A model generated the notes under the pieces. The model searched no databases, was not told the DNA's origin, and was given only the letters and a program-made list of their open reading frames with translations. Positions 5,495 through 11,827 of a stretch of DNA of 13,347 nt are shown piece after piece (the first letter of the stretch is position 1; the number at the start of each line of letters is the position of its first letter). Source of the DNA: Thermohalobaculum sp038534135 (GTDB lineage Bacteria; Pseudomonadota; Alphaproteobacteria; Rhodobacterales; Rhodobacteraceae); assembly GCA_038534135.1 (NCBI GenBank), contig JBCAXJ010000096.1:1-13347 (forward strand), given 5' to 3'. The position numbers were made by a program, and so were the translations under genes.

Positions 5495-6748
5495 ATGCTG
5501 TATCACGCGTATGAAATGACGCACGCCGCGATGGGCCCCATGCGGGCGGCGGCAAAACTCAGTTCTCAGGCACTTCTCAGCCCCTATAATCCATTCTCGA
5601 TGTCCTATCCTGCGCGCGCGACGGCTGCAGCGTGCGAAATGTTCGTGAACGCCACTAAGCGGTACGGCAAGCCTGAATTCGATATCAACGAAACCGAGGT
5701 GATGGAGGAGATCGTCCCCGTCGTCGAGGAGGTCGTACTCTCCAAACCGTTCTGCGATCTGGTGTATTTCAAACGCGATCATCCCGTCGTCCATGCCCGC
5801 AACGACCCTAAAGTGTTGGTTGTCGCTCCCATGTCGGGGCATTTCGCGACACTGCTGCGCGGCACTGTCGAAGCGATGCTGCCCGAACACGAAGTGTACA
5901 TCACGGACTGGAGCGATGCGCGCGATGTGCCGCTGGCCGAGGGCGCCTTCGATCTGGCCGACTATTCCGAGTATATCATGGAGTTCTGCCGTTTCCTGTC
6001 CAAGGACGGGGAGCGACCGTCGATCATGGCGGTTTGCCAGCCCGGCGTACCGGTCCTGGTTGCAGCCTCGCTGATGGCGGAGACACAGGACGCATGTCGC
6101 CCGTCGTCGATCGTCCTGATGGGCAGCCCGATCGATACACGGGTCAACCAGACCGAGCCGAACCGCCTGGCGCAAAGTCGCCCGTTGAGTTGGTTCGAAC
6201 AGAGTGTGGTTGTGACTGTGCCTTGGCCTAATGTCGGCATGATGCGTCGGGTTTATCCGGGCTTCCTCCAACTCTCCGGTTTCATGTCGATGAACCTGGA
6301 TCGCCATGTCGACGCACATTTCGATCAGTTCCATCACTTGATCGAGGGAGACGGCGACTCGGCAGCGGCGCACCGGGCGTTTTATGATGAATACCTCGCC
6401 GTCATGGATCTGACGGCCGAGTTCTATCTGCAAACGGTCGAAGCAGTGTTCCAGAAACACTTGATCCCGCATGGTGAGTACCGCCATCGGGGTCATCTGG
6501 TCGATCCGGGCGCGATCACGGATATCGGGCTGATGACGGTCGAGGGCGAGAAGGACGACATCACCGGCCGGGGACAAACCGGCGCGGCCCAGGATCTCTG
6601 CGTCAATCTTCCCGACGAGAAGAAGATGCATTACGTGCAGCCGAAGGTCGGACACTACGGTGTCTTCAACGGGTCAAGGTTCCGGAATTTCATCCAGCCA
6701 AAGATCCGGAACTTCATTCGTGCCCGTCGTTCGATGGTGCGCGGATAA
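5495..6748 (+). CDS. phaZ: Intracellular polyhydroxyalkanoate (PHB) depolymerase
   Basis: This 417-residue protein matches the PhaZ1 family of intracellular PHB depolymerases, which mobilise carbon stored in cytoplasmic PHB granules. It is an alpha/beta hydrolase with a cysteine nucleophile in a lipase-box-like turn: AVCQPGVPVL, C181. The acid is D354 or D355 in VEGEKDDI, and the base is H387 in KVGHYGVF. Other family marks are the N-terminal MLYHAYEMTHAAMGPMRA, VLVVAPMSGHFATLLRGTV (107-125) and VYITDWSDARDVP (134-146). ATG at 5495 begins exactly at the family start and follows AGGA (5484-5487) by seven bases. A GTG nine codons upstream (5468) has no ribosome site. The gene is followed after 11 bases by a YgjP-like protease gene and is divergent from the TIGR02300 gene. 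It implies that the organism makes PHB, although no synthase lies in the window. Confidence 0.95.
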   Translation: MLYHAYEMTHAAMGPMRAAAKLSSQALLSPYNPFSMSYPARATAAACEMFVNATKRYGKPEFDINETEVMEEIVPVVEEVVLSKPFCDLVYFKRDHPVVHARNDPKVLVVAPMSGHFATLLRGTVEAMLPEHEVYITDWSDARDVPLAEGAFDLADYSEYIMEFCRFLSKDGERPSIMAVCQPGVPVLVAASLMAETQDACRPSSIVLMGSPIDTRVNQTEPNRLAQSRPLSWFEQSVVVTVPWPNVGMMRRVYPGFLQLSGFMSMNLDRHVDAHFDQFHHLIEGDGDSAAAHRAFYDEYLAVMDLTAEFYLQTVEAVFQKHLIPHGEYRHRGHLVDPGAITDIGLMTVEGEKDDITGRGQTGAAQDLCVNLPDEKKMHYVQPKVGHYGVFNGSRFRNFIQPKIRNFIRARRSMVRG

Positions 6749-6759
6749 TTTGGCGACGC

Positions 6760-7467
6760 ATGCCCGGCAGGATCGCACCGATCCGACTGCAGGATCCCGA
6801 TTGCACGATTGACGTTAGCGTCAACAGCCGTGCGAAACGCTTTACCTTGCGTCTGAGGGCTTCCGGCGCGCCCGCCTTGACGGTGCCGCGCGGCGTATCT
6901 CGTTCTGACGCGGAAGACTTCATCCAGCGTCATCGCGGCTGGCTGCGGCAGGCCCTTGGGAAGCGGCCCGAAGTGACCGAAGTCACGAACGGTGCGGTGG
7001 TGCCGATTGACGGGAAGATGTACCGCGTCACCGTGGTCGATGGTCGTCGCATGGCTCCGTGTGTCGACGGCGACTGCCTCCTCCTGTCGGGCGACGGGGC
7101 CGTCGGCCCGCGCGTGGCGGCATGGCTCAAACTGCGTGCTCGGGATCGGCTGCAACCTGCGGCGCGCTCCTACGCGCGCAAGCTCAGCAAACGGATTAAC
7201 TCGATCTCGCTGCGCGATACAACCAGCCGATGGGGATCCTGCTCGTCGGCGCGCAACCTGAGCTTCTCCTGGCGTCTCGCGATGGCTCCGGTCGAGATCC
7301 AGGATTACGTGGCGGCGCATGAGGCGGCCCACCTTGTCGAAATGAACCACTCACCACGCTACTGGTCCGTCCTTGAAGGTCTGATGCCCGATTATGCGCG
7401 GCACCGGGCGTGGCTGAAGCGCGAGGGCAGGGCGCTGCACGCCTACAGGTTCGAGGGAACGTCCTGA
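6760..7467 (+). CDS. YgjP/SprT-like zinc metalloprotease (COG1451, DUF45)
   Basis: This 235-residue protein has the YgjP-like fold (DUF45, COG1451). The early strand SVNSRAKRFTLRLR (20-33) is followed by TVPRGVS (41-47), the conserved RWGSCSS motif (157-163) and the zinc site HEAAH (187-191) with the downstream NHSPRYW (196-202), where H197 is the likely third ligand. Such proteins are presumed cytosolic zinc peptidases; physiological substrates are poorly known. The ATG begins 11 bases after phaZ, with no clear Shine-Dalgarno sequence, so it probably shares the phaZ transcript and may depend on translation re-entry. An exact start a few codons away cannot be ruled out, since the first residues (MPGRIAPIRLQDPD) are not diagnostic. 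No membrane segment or signal peptide is visible. Confidence 0.9.
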   Translation: MPGRIAPIRLQDPDCTIDVSVNSRAKRFTLRLRASGAPALTVPRGVSRSDAEDFIQRHRGWLRQALGKRPEVTEVTNGAVVPIDGKMYRVTVVDGRRMAPCVDGDCLLLSGDGAVGPRVAAWLKLRARDRLQPAARSYARKLSKRINSISLRDTTSRWGSCSSARNLSFSWRLAMAPVEIQDYVAAHEAAHLVEMNHSPRYWSVLEGLMPDYARHRAWLKREGRALHAYRFEGTS

Positions 7468-7567
7468 ACCTGGTTTCTTGCGCCTGCGAGTCGATCTCAA
7501 AGACGCATCTCGAGAGTGTCGAGGTCAGGCTGCGCCAGGCTTTCTGGGAACGCGGGTCCTGTCACGC

Positions 7568-7627
7568 CAGCGTGTTGCGAGTTCACTGCCGGGGGATTGC
7601 AGTGTCCGGGAAAAACGCGCAACGCTG
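7568..7627 (+). other. Nested inverted repeat in the leader region of the small exported protein gene
   Basis: Within the 234-base gap 7468-7701, an outer stem pairs CAGCG/TTGCG (7568-7579, with a 2-base bulge) with CGCAA/CGCTG (7618-7627). It encloses an inner hairpin CACTGC-9 bases-GCAGTG (7584-7604). No T-run follows, so it is not a simple terminator. It could be a structured 5' leader for the gene at 7702 or a 3' structure of the phaZ-ygjP transcript. Confidence 0.35.
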
Positions 7628-7701
7628 ACCGCGCTGCGGACTTCTCGTACCAATCTTCGGGTGCAGATGCGGCAAAGGCAGAGCAGAACTGGGAGAATGC
7701 G

Positions 7702-8178
7702 ATGAAGTTCCAGAGTTGGCTAGCAGCGGTTCTTATGTTGGTCGCAGGAGCAGTGAGCGCCATGGCGGCAGACAAGCGCGAGGGGTACTACTATCCGCCC
7801 GTCGGCAGCGAGGAAGTCTTCGTCCGCTCGATCGCATCGCCGCCGCCGGCTGACCGGTCGATCCGCACGAACTTTATCAATGAAATCACCAAGGCCCAGC
7901 TCGCTGCACCGGACAATCCCCGGTTTGCAATTTTCGCAAAGGGCGGCGCAGCGCAGCACATGATCATCGTCGCACTGGATGACGAGATCTTCCGGACACT
8001 CTTTCGTGCCCGCGCGCAGATGGCGCAACTCACTGCAAACGCACGTGGGACTGAATTCTTCCGCGCGAACGAGCTTCAGTTTGTTGCGACCTGGTTCGAT
8101 CTTGCGAAGATGCTGGGATTCGAGGACATCGTTGTTTCCGACGGTGACACCTGGTCTCACCGTGTGCTGCTCCAGTAG
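7702..8178 (+). CDS. Small exported protein of unknown function
   Basis: A 158-residue protein with a clear Sec signal peptide: K2, a hydrophobic run LAAVLMLVAGAV and an AMA-A-type cleavage site near residue 23. The mature part starts DKREGYYYPPVGSEEVF and contains NPRFAIFAKG (72-81), HMIIVALDDEIFRTLFRARA (86-105) and LGFEDIVVSDGDTWSH (138-153), an alternating alpha/beta pattern. I recall similar alphaproteobacterial proteins that were sometimes labelled as molybdopterin-guanine dinucleotide biosynthesis protein A. Nothing here shows the nucleotide-binding motif of MobA, and a secreted location argues against it, so I treat it as unknown. ATG at 7702 follows GGGAG (7691-7695) by six bases. 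The open frame extends upstream to 7516, but that part has no signal-like start. It is tail-to-tail with tRNA-Cys, 25 bases apart. Confidence 0.8.
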   Translation: MKFQSWLAAVLMLVAGAVSAMAADKREGYYYPPVGSEEVFVRSIASPPPADRSIRTNFINEITKAQLAAPDNPRFAIFAKGGAAQHMIIVALDDEIFRTLFRARAQMAQLTANARGTEFFRANELQFVATWFDLAKMLGFEDIVVSDGDTWSHRVLLQ

Positions 8179-8203
8179 GATCGCAGCTCCTGCCAAATCA
8201 TCT

Positions 8204-8277
8204 TGGAGGCGACGCCCGGAATCGAACCGGGGTACACGGATTTGCAATCCGCTGCGTAACCACTCCGCCACGTCGCC
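8204..8277 (-). tRNA. tRNA-Cys (anticodon GCA)
   Basis: A complete 74-base cloverleaf on the minus strand. The acceptor stem is GGCGACG with CGTCGCC and the D arm contains GGCGGAGTGGTTACGC. The anticodon arm GCGGA-TTGCAAA-TCCGT carries anticodon GCA, and the T arm is CCCGGTTCGATTCCGGG. The discriminator base is U73, a cysteine identity element, and CCA is encoded. It lies between two rightward genes and is transcribed against them. Confidence 0.98.
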
Positions 8278-8315
8278 GTCGGGGTTCTGGCTGTTGCTCA
8301 GAAGCGAGGAAGCCG

Positions 8316-8344
8316 CTCTTAGTCCGGTGTTCAGGCTATTGCAA
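8316..8344 (-). promoter_or_regulatory. Candidate promoter of tRNA-Cys
   Basis: On the minus strand TTGCAA (8344-8339), a 17-base spacer and TAAGAG (8321-8316) lie 38 bases before the tRNA. The elements are only partial consensus matches, but spacing and orientation fit. Confidence 0.33.
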
Positions 8345-8446
8345 GACGGTCGATATATGTGACCACAGGTCAGCGCGGATTTCTTGCCTCCGCCAAGACG
8401 ATGTGGCACAGACTTCAACACGATATCGTGGATCTGGAACAGACAT

Positions 8447-9100
8447 ATGATCGATTTCACGGCGGCACGACATGCGATGGTTGACTGTCAGGTCAGACCT
8501 TCGGACGTCACGAATTACAGTATCATTGATGCAATGCTCTCGATCCCACGCGAAGTGTTCATTCCCAAGGCGCAGAGATCCGTCGCGTATTCCGAGGCCG
8601 AGATCCGGCTGTCGGAGGATCGGGTGATGCTGCCGCCGCGCACGTTTGCCAAGATGCTTGAGCAGACGCAGGTCGGGCCGGAGGATCTCGTGCTCGACGT
8701 GGCGGCAGGGACAGGATACTCCAGCGCGATCTTCTCGAAGCTGTCGGCGGCCGTCATTGCCGTTGAATCCGATCCAGCGTTGAGAAAACAGGCAGGCGAC
8801 GCGACCGACGCGCTGGAGATAGACAACATCGCAACGACTGAGGGCGAGCCTGCTTCGGGCGATCCGGCGCACGGCCCCTTCGACGTGATCTTTTTGAACG
8901 GGGCGGTTGAAGTCGTCCCGGATGCCTTGCTGAGCCAACTCAAGGTGGGGGGACGTCTGGTTGCAATATTTGTTGACGGTGCAATCGGGCAATGCCGGGT
9001 CATGGTGCGGAGTGAGACGACGGTATCGAGCCGGTATGCGTTTGATGCATGGGCGCCGATCCTTGCCGGATTTGAGCGCAAAGAGGCGTTTGCGTTCTGA
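8447..9100 (+). CDS. Divergent protein-L-isoaspartate O-methyltransferase-like protein
   Basis: A 217-residue SAM-dependent methyltransferase of the PIMT (Pcm) superfamily. The N-terminal helix MIDFTAARHAMVDCQVRPSDV is the form typical of the alphaproteobacterial branch. SAM motif I is VLDVAAGTGYSS (82-93), the acidic end of strand 2 is E107 in AVESD, and FDVIFLNGAVEVVPDALLSQLKVGGRLV (145-172) gives the later core. True repair enzymes have a conserved Ser in a TISQP-type loop that contacts the isoaspartyl substrate; the matching segment here reads MLPPRTFAKML (61-71), so isoaspartate repair is doubtful. ATG at 8447 is preceded by a weak GGAAC and starts at the family position; the ATG at 8384 would add 21 unlike residues. 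It stands 39 bases before tolC on the same strand, an arrangement I recall from other alphaproteobacteria. Confidence 0.85.
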   Translation: MIDFTAARHAMVDCQVRPSDVTNYSIIDAMLSIPREVFIPKAQRSVAYSEAEIRLSEDRVMLPPRTFAKMLEQTQVGPEDLVLDVAAGTGYSSAIFSKLSAAVIAVESDPALRKQAGDATDALEIDNIATTEGEPASGDPAHGPFDVIFLNGAVEVVPDALLSQLKVGGRLVAIFVDGAIGQCRVMVRSETTVSSRYAFDAWAPILAGFERKEAFAF

Positions 9101-9139
9101 GGACCGTGCACGGGGTGGATCCAAAAAAGGGGCGCGAGG

Positions 9140-10540
9140 ATGAATATCCTTAACAGGCCGTTGGGGGGATTGGTTGCGGTGGTCGCCATCTCGACGGTGT
9201 TTACCGGACCGGTGCGAGCAGAAACGCTCGCGGATGCGATGGTTATGGCCTATCGCAGCAGCCCGGAGCTTGTGACCGCACGAGCAAACGTCAAGGTTCT
9301 GTCCGAACAGGCGGTGCAGGCGCGCGCGGGCGGCAGGCTCCAGGTTTCGGGAACGCTGAACGCAACGACACAGTTCCTGGATCTCGAGCAGTTCGTCTTT
9401 CCAACGACGCTCCAACTCGATGTCACGCAACCGCTGTATACAGGCGGGCAGGTCGAAAATGCGACCGAGGCGGCCGAGACGCGGATCACTGCCGAGGAAG
9501 CCCGTCTGATCGCAACCGAACAAAGCGTGCTGCTGAACACCGTCACCGCGTATCTTGATGTGCGTCGTGATGAGACGCTCGTGTCCCTTGGCAAGAACAA
9601 CGTCAGGGTGATCCGCGAGCAGCTGCGCGCAGCCCGTGAGCGTTTTGACGTCGGTGAAGTCACGCGGACGGACGTCGCACAGGCCGAGGCCCGGCTGGCA
9701 GCGGCCCGCAGTCTTCTGGCGGCGCGTGAAGGTGTGCTGCAAACGTCGCGTGAGTCGTACAAGCGCGTCGTCGGCGTCTATCCCGAGAAGCTCGCACCGC
9801 CGCCACCAATCCCCGATTTGCCGGAAAACCTGGATCAGGCGATCGCGATAAGTGTGACCGACGATCCGACTTTGCGCGCGGCAAGGCTGGAGCGGCAGGC
9901 AGCGAGCAGCGACATCCGCACGGCGATCGGCGCTCTGCTGCCGCAGGTCTCATTGGTCGGGCAGGTGCAAAGGTCAGAGACCCTGCGGTCCGAGGACGCG
10001 GGGCTCCTGAACCAGGGCGCGTCGAACAACGCAACACTTGGCGTTCAAGTCACGCTGCCATTCTATTCCGGCGGGGCCAACTATTCGAACATTCGCGAGG
10101 CCCAGGCACAGGCCGAGGGCCGCGACGGCGACATCGTGACAGCCCTGCGGGATGCGATCCAACGGGTTGGGGTCGCGTGGTCGGATCTTTCGGTGGCCCA
10201 GGCGTCGATCCGGGCCGGCCAGCTTGAAATCCGCGCCGCAAGGATCGCGTTTGAAGGTGTTCAGGAAGAAGCGAAGGTCGGAGCGCGGACAACTTTGGAC
10301 GTGCTTGACGCCGAGCAGGAGTTACTTGACGCGCGCGGTGACGTGGTTTCGGCGCGGCGGGATGAATATGTCGCCGGGTACAATGTGCTGTTCTCGATCG
10401 GGAAACTTACGGTCGACCATATGGGCCTGGAAACGGAACTCGAGGAGAGTGCGTCAGGCTACTATGCAGCCGTGAAAGATAGAAACTTCGGCTATGATGA
10501 CGACGATGACACGGTTTGGACATTGTCTTACCGACCATAA
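9140..10540 (+). CDS. tolC: TolC-family outer membrane efflux/type I secretion channel
   Basis: A 466-residue TolC-like channel protein, normal length for the family. It forms the outer-membrane and periplasmic tunnel used by RND or MFP-linked pumps and type I secretion systems. The signal peptide (1-27) ends VRA before ETLADAMVMAYRSSPEL, the usual start of the mature protein. Two repeated halves follow: one with PLYTGGQVENATEAAE (about 97-112), the other with LPFYSGGANYSNIREAQAQ (about 305-323). Each half has long coiled-coil helices such as LRAARERFDVGEVTRTDVAQAEARL and FEGVQEEAKVGARTTLDVLDAEQELLDAR. The C-terminus carries an unusual run of five Asp (YDDDDDT). The ATG at 9140 follows AAGGGG/GCGAGG. 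No pump or membrane-fusion gene is adjacent, so partners must be elsewhere. Confidence 0.95.
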   Translation: MNILNRPLGGLVAVVAISTVFTGPVRAETLADAMVMAYRSSPELVTARANVKVLSEQAVQARAGGRLQVSGTLNATTQFLDLEQFVFPTTLQLDVTQPLYTGGQVENATEAAETRITAEEARLIATEQSVLLNTVTAYLDVRRDETLVSLGKNNVRVIREQLRAARERFDVGEVTRTDVAQAEARLAAARSLLAAREGVLQTSRESYKRVVGVYPEKLAPPPPIPDLPENLDQAIAISVTDDPTLRAARLERQAASSDIRTAIGALLPQVSLVGQVQRSETLRSEDAGLLNQGASNNATLGVQVTLPFYSGGANYSNIREAQAQAEGRDGDIVTALRDAIQRVGVAWSDLSVAQASIRAGQLEIRAARIAFEGVQEEAKVGARTTLDVLDAEQELLDARGDVVSARRDEYVAGYNVLFSIGKLTVDHMGLETELEESASGYYAAVKDRNFGYDDDDDTVWTLSYRP

Positions 10541-10604
10541 AGTGTATGCAAAATCCAATGCGAGAGCACCCACAGCAGAGATCGGGCCGGGAACGGAAGG
10601 CGTC

Positions 10605-11087
10605 ATGAGCGATACTGACAACAGAAAAAGCATGGATGATGTGCTCGCCTCGATTCGCCGTATCGTCAGGGCGGAAAAGGATCCGGTCAGCACGCAAGAC
10701 CCGGACCCGGTTGCAGAGACCGGCTTTGAAACCCCGCCAGAGCCCGAGACAGAAGCGATCGAGCCACTCGCGTTGACACCTGAAATGCGGATGACGCCGG
10801 ATGTAAATGCGCCGGACGCCGCCTCGGAGTTGGATGAAACGCCACTCGAGTCTACCACGGCAGCCGTCGCTGACGTCGTTCCCTCGGTGACCGATGCGCT
10901 TGATCCGGATCAGATCCGTGAGATGGTGCGCGAGGTCGTGATGGAGCAACTCGGTGGCGCGGATGCTGGCGAAATGATCCGCTCGGTGATCCGCGACGAA
11001 CTCACAACTGGCGAGATTGGCGGCAATATCTCGCAGAACGTGATGCGGTTGATCCAGGCCGAAGTGGGCAAGGCGCTCGGCAAGTAG
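10605..11087 (+). CDS. PopZ-like (DUF2497-type) putative polar organiser protein
   Basis: This 160-residue acidic protein opens with SMDDVLASIRRIVRAE (9-24), which matches the N-terminal helix of PopZ/DUF2497 proteins (consensus near EDILASIRRI). A low-complexity Pro/Glu/Asp/Thr-rich linker follows (about 25-98), as in Caulobacter PopZ, and then a helical C-terminal region (about 100-160) beginning DQIREMVREVVMEQL. PopZ self-assembles at the pole and recruits chromosome-segregation and cell-cycle proteins. Position between tolC and valS fits my memory of DUF2497 synteny. However, the C-terminus does not read like the usual PopZ assembly block (LREWLDxNLP-like), so it may be a shortened or diverged relative. 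ATG at 10605 follows GGAAGG by four to five bases; the earlier ATG at 10494 lies within tolC and is rejected. Confidence 0.72.
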   Translation: MSDTDNRKSMDDVLASIRRIVRAEKDPVSTQDPDPVAETGFETPPEPETEAIEPLALTPEMRMTPDVNAPDAASELDETPLESTTAAVADVVPSVTDALDPDQIREMVREVVMEQLGGADAGEMIRSVIRDELTTGEIGGNISQNVMRLIQAEVGKALGK

Positions 11088-11102
11088 CTGACGCCATTTA
11101 CC

Positions 11103-11615
11103 TCAGATCGGCTCACCTTTCTTCAGAAGATCATCGATCAGTTTGCGATGGATCTCGTTGCTGTCGCCGCCACCGAACGTCAGCGCGCCGGACGTGTAAG
11201 CGCTGCCGTAGGTCAACGCGAGATTGACGACCTGACCGAGCCCTTCGAGCAACTCGTCTTTGCTCAGCGGGCCCAGTGGGTGGATGAAGACCGACCAAAG
11301 CCGCCCTTGGGCAACGGCGTACCGGGCATCCAGCGCACTGTCGAAATTGGCCTGCATCATGCGCATCAACTCCGCGGGCGAGATGCCATCCGCTGATCGA
11401 ATTGCCGTCATGGCGCGCATTCGGTCGGCACTGGCATCATGGACGATGATCAGCGGGATATCCTCGATGGTCAAAGCCATCGCATTCGGCGTGATCTGGG
11501 CTTCCGGATCGACCGCCTGGACAACTTCGGCCATGCGATCAACCGTCATCGGCTCCTCGGCATAGGCAGGTATTGCGAACACAATCAGCATCAAAGCAGC
11601 AATGAGACGGGGCAT
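11103..11615 (-). CDS. Small exported protein of unknown function
   Basis: A 170-residue protein with a signal peptide (LIAALMLIVFAIPAYA, cleavage after residue 19). The mature part has an alpha/beta pattern: a first helix TVDRMAEVVQAVD, a strand MALTIEDIPLIIVHD (46-60), a central helix with SPAELMRMMQANFDSALDARYAV (79-101), strand GRLWSVFIHPLGPLSKDEL (104-122) and a last long helix (about 123-140). This order weakly resembles the YbjN/CesT-like secretion-chaperone fold, but an exported location would be unusual and I do not assign a function. ATG at 11615 follows AGGAGA with a five-base gap. The gene is convergent with the PopZ-like gene (15 bases between stops) and divergent from valS. Confidence 0.8.
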   Translation of the reverse strand: MPRLIAALMLIVFAIPAYAEEPMTVDRMAEVVQAVDPEAQITPNAMALTIEDIPLIIVHDASADRMRAMTAIRSADGISPAELMRMMQANFDSALDARYAVAQGRLWSVFIHPLGPLSKDELLEGLGQVVNLALTYGSAYTSGALTFGGGDSNEIHRKLIDDLLKKGEPI

Positions 11616-11694
11616 GGCATTCTCCTGTCAGTTGGCATTAGCGTGGCCCGCATCAGATACGATCTCAAGACACCAGTTGGTGATGGTCGCAGTT

Positions 11695-11745
11695 GGGCGG
11701 CGGAGACGACGGCCCACCCGCCCGCCCCCGCCGCCGCCGCCGCCC
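11695..11745 (-). repeat. GC-rich inverted repeat with five CCG triplets in the divergent spacer
   Basis: GGGCGGCGG (11695-11703) and CCGCCGCCC (11737-11745) are perfect 9-base inverted arms separated by 33 bases. The right arm is part of five tandem CCG units (11728-11742), and the loop holds four C-tracts (11713-11729). This sits in the 212-base spacer between the exported-protein gene (-) and valS (+), so it lies in or near the leader or promoter of both. Confidence 0.7.
11713..11729 (-). other. Predicted G-quadruplex motif (single-base loops)
   Basis: The minus strand reads G5-C-G3-C-G3-T-G3 over 17 bases: four G-runs of at least three, all separated by one base. This is the loop arrangement associated with the most stable parallel quadruplexes; the plus strand could form an i-motif. 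It lies 98 bases upstream of the minus-strand gene start and 99 bases upstream of valS. Whether it forms in the cell is not shown by sequence. Confidence 0.6.
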
Positions 11746-11827
11746 GGCAAGGGGAGGCAAATTCCGCACTTTCATGCTGCGTTCGCGCGCGCTAAGACCG
11801 CGCCCGACCAGCCAGGGATCATGCGCC

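Noticed and set aside
5444..6655. Open frame of 403 codons on the minus strand opposite phaZ
   Set aside because: PhaZ has intact catalytic motifs and a good start in the sense frame; the antisense translation shows no family features and no ribosome site.
8336..9742. Open frame of 468 codons on the minus strand, opposite the methyltransferase gene and the 5' part of tolC
   Set aside because: It is antisense to two well-supported genes and also crosses the spacer between them. Its translation is rich in Arg, His and Cys with no recognisable domain, as expected for GC-rich antisense frames.
11728..11742. Five CCG units considered as a CRISPR-like or phase-variation tract
   Set aside because: It is a short triplet run in a spacer with no spacers or repeats of CRISPR type and not inside a reading frame. 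It is kept only as part of the GC-rich structural element.
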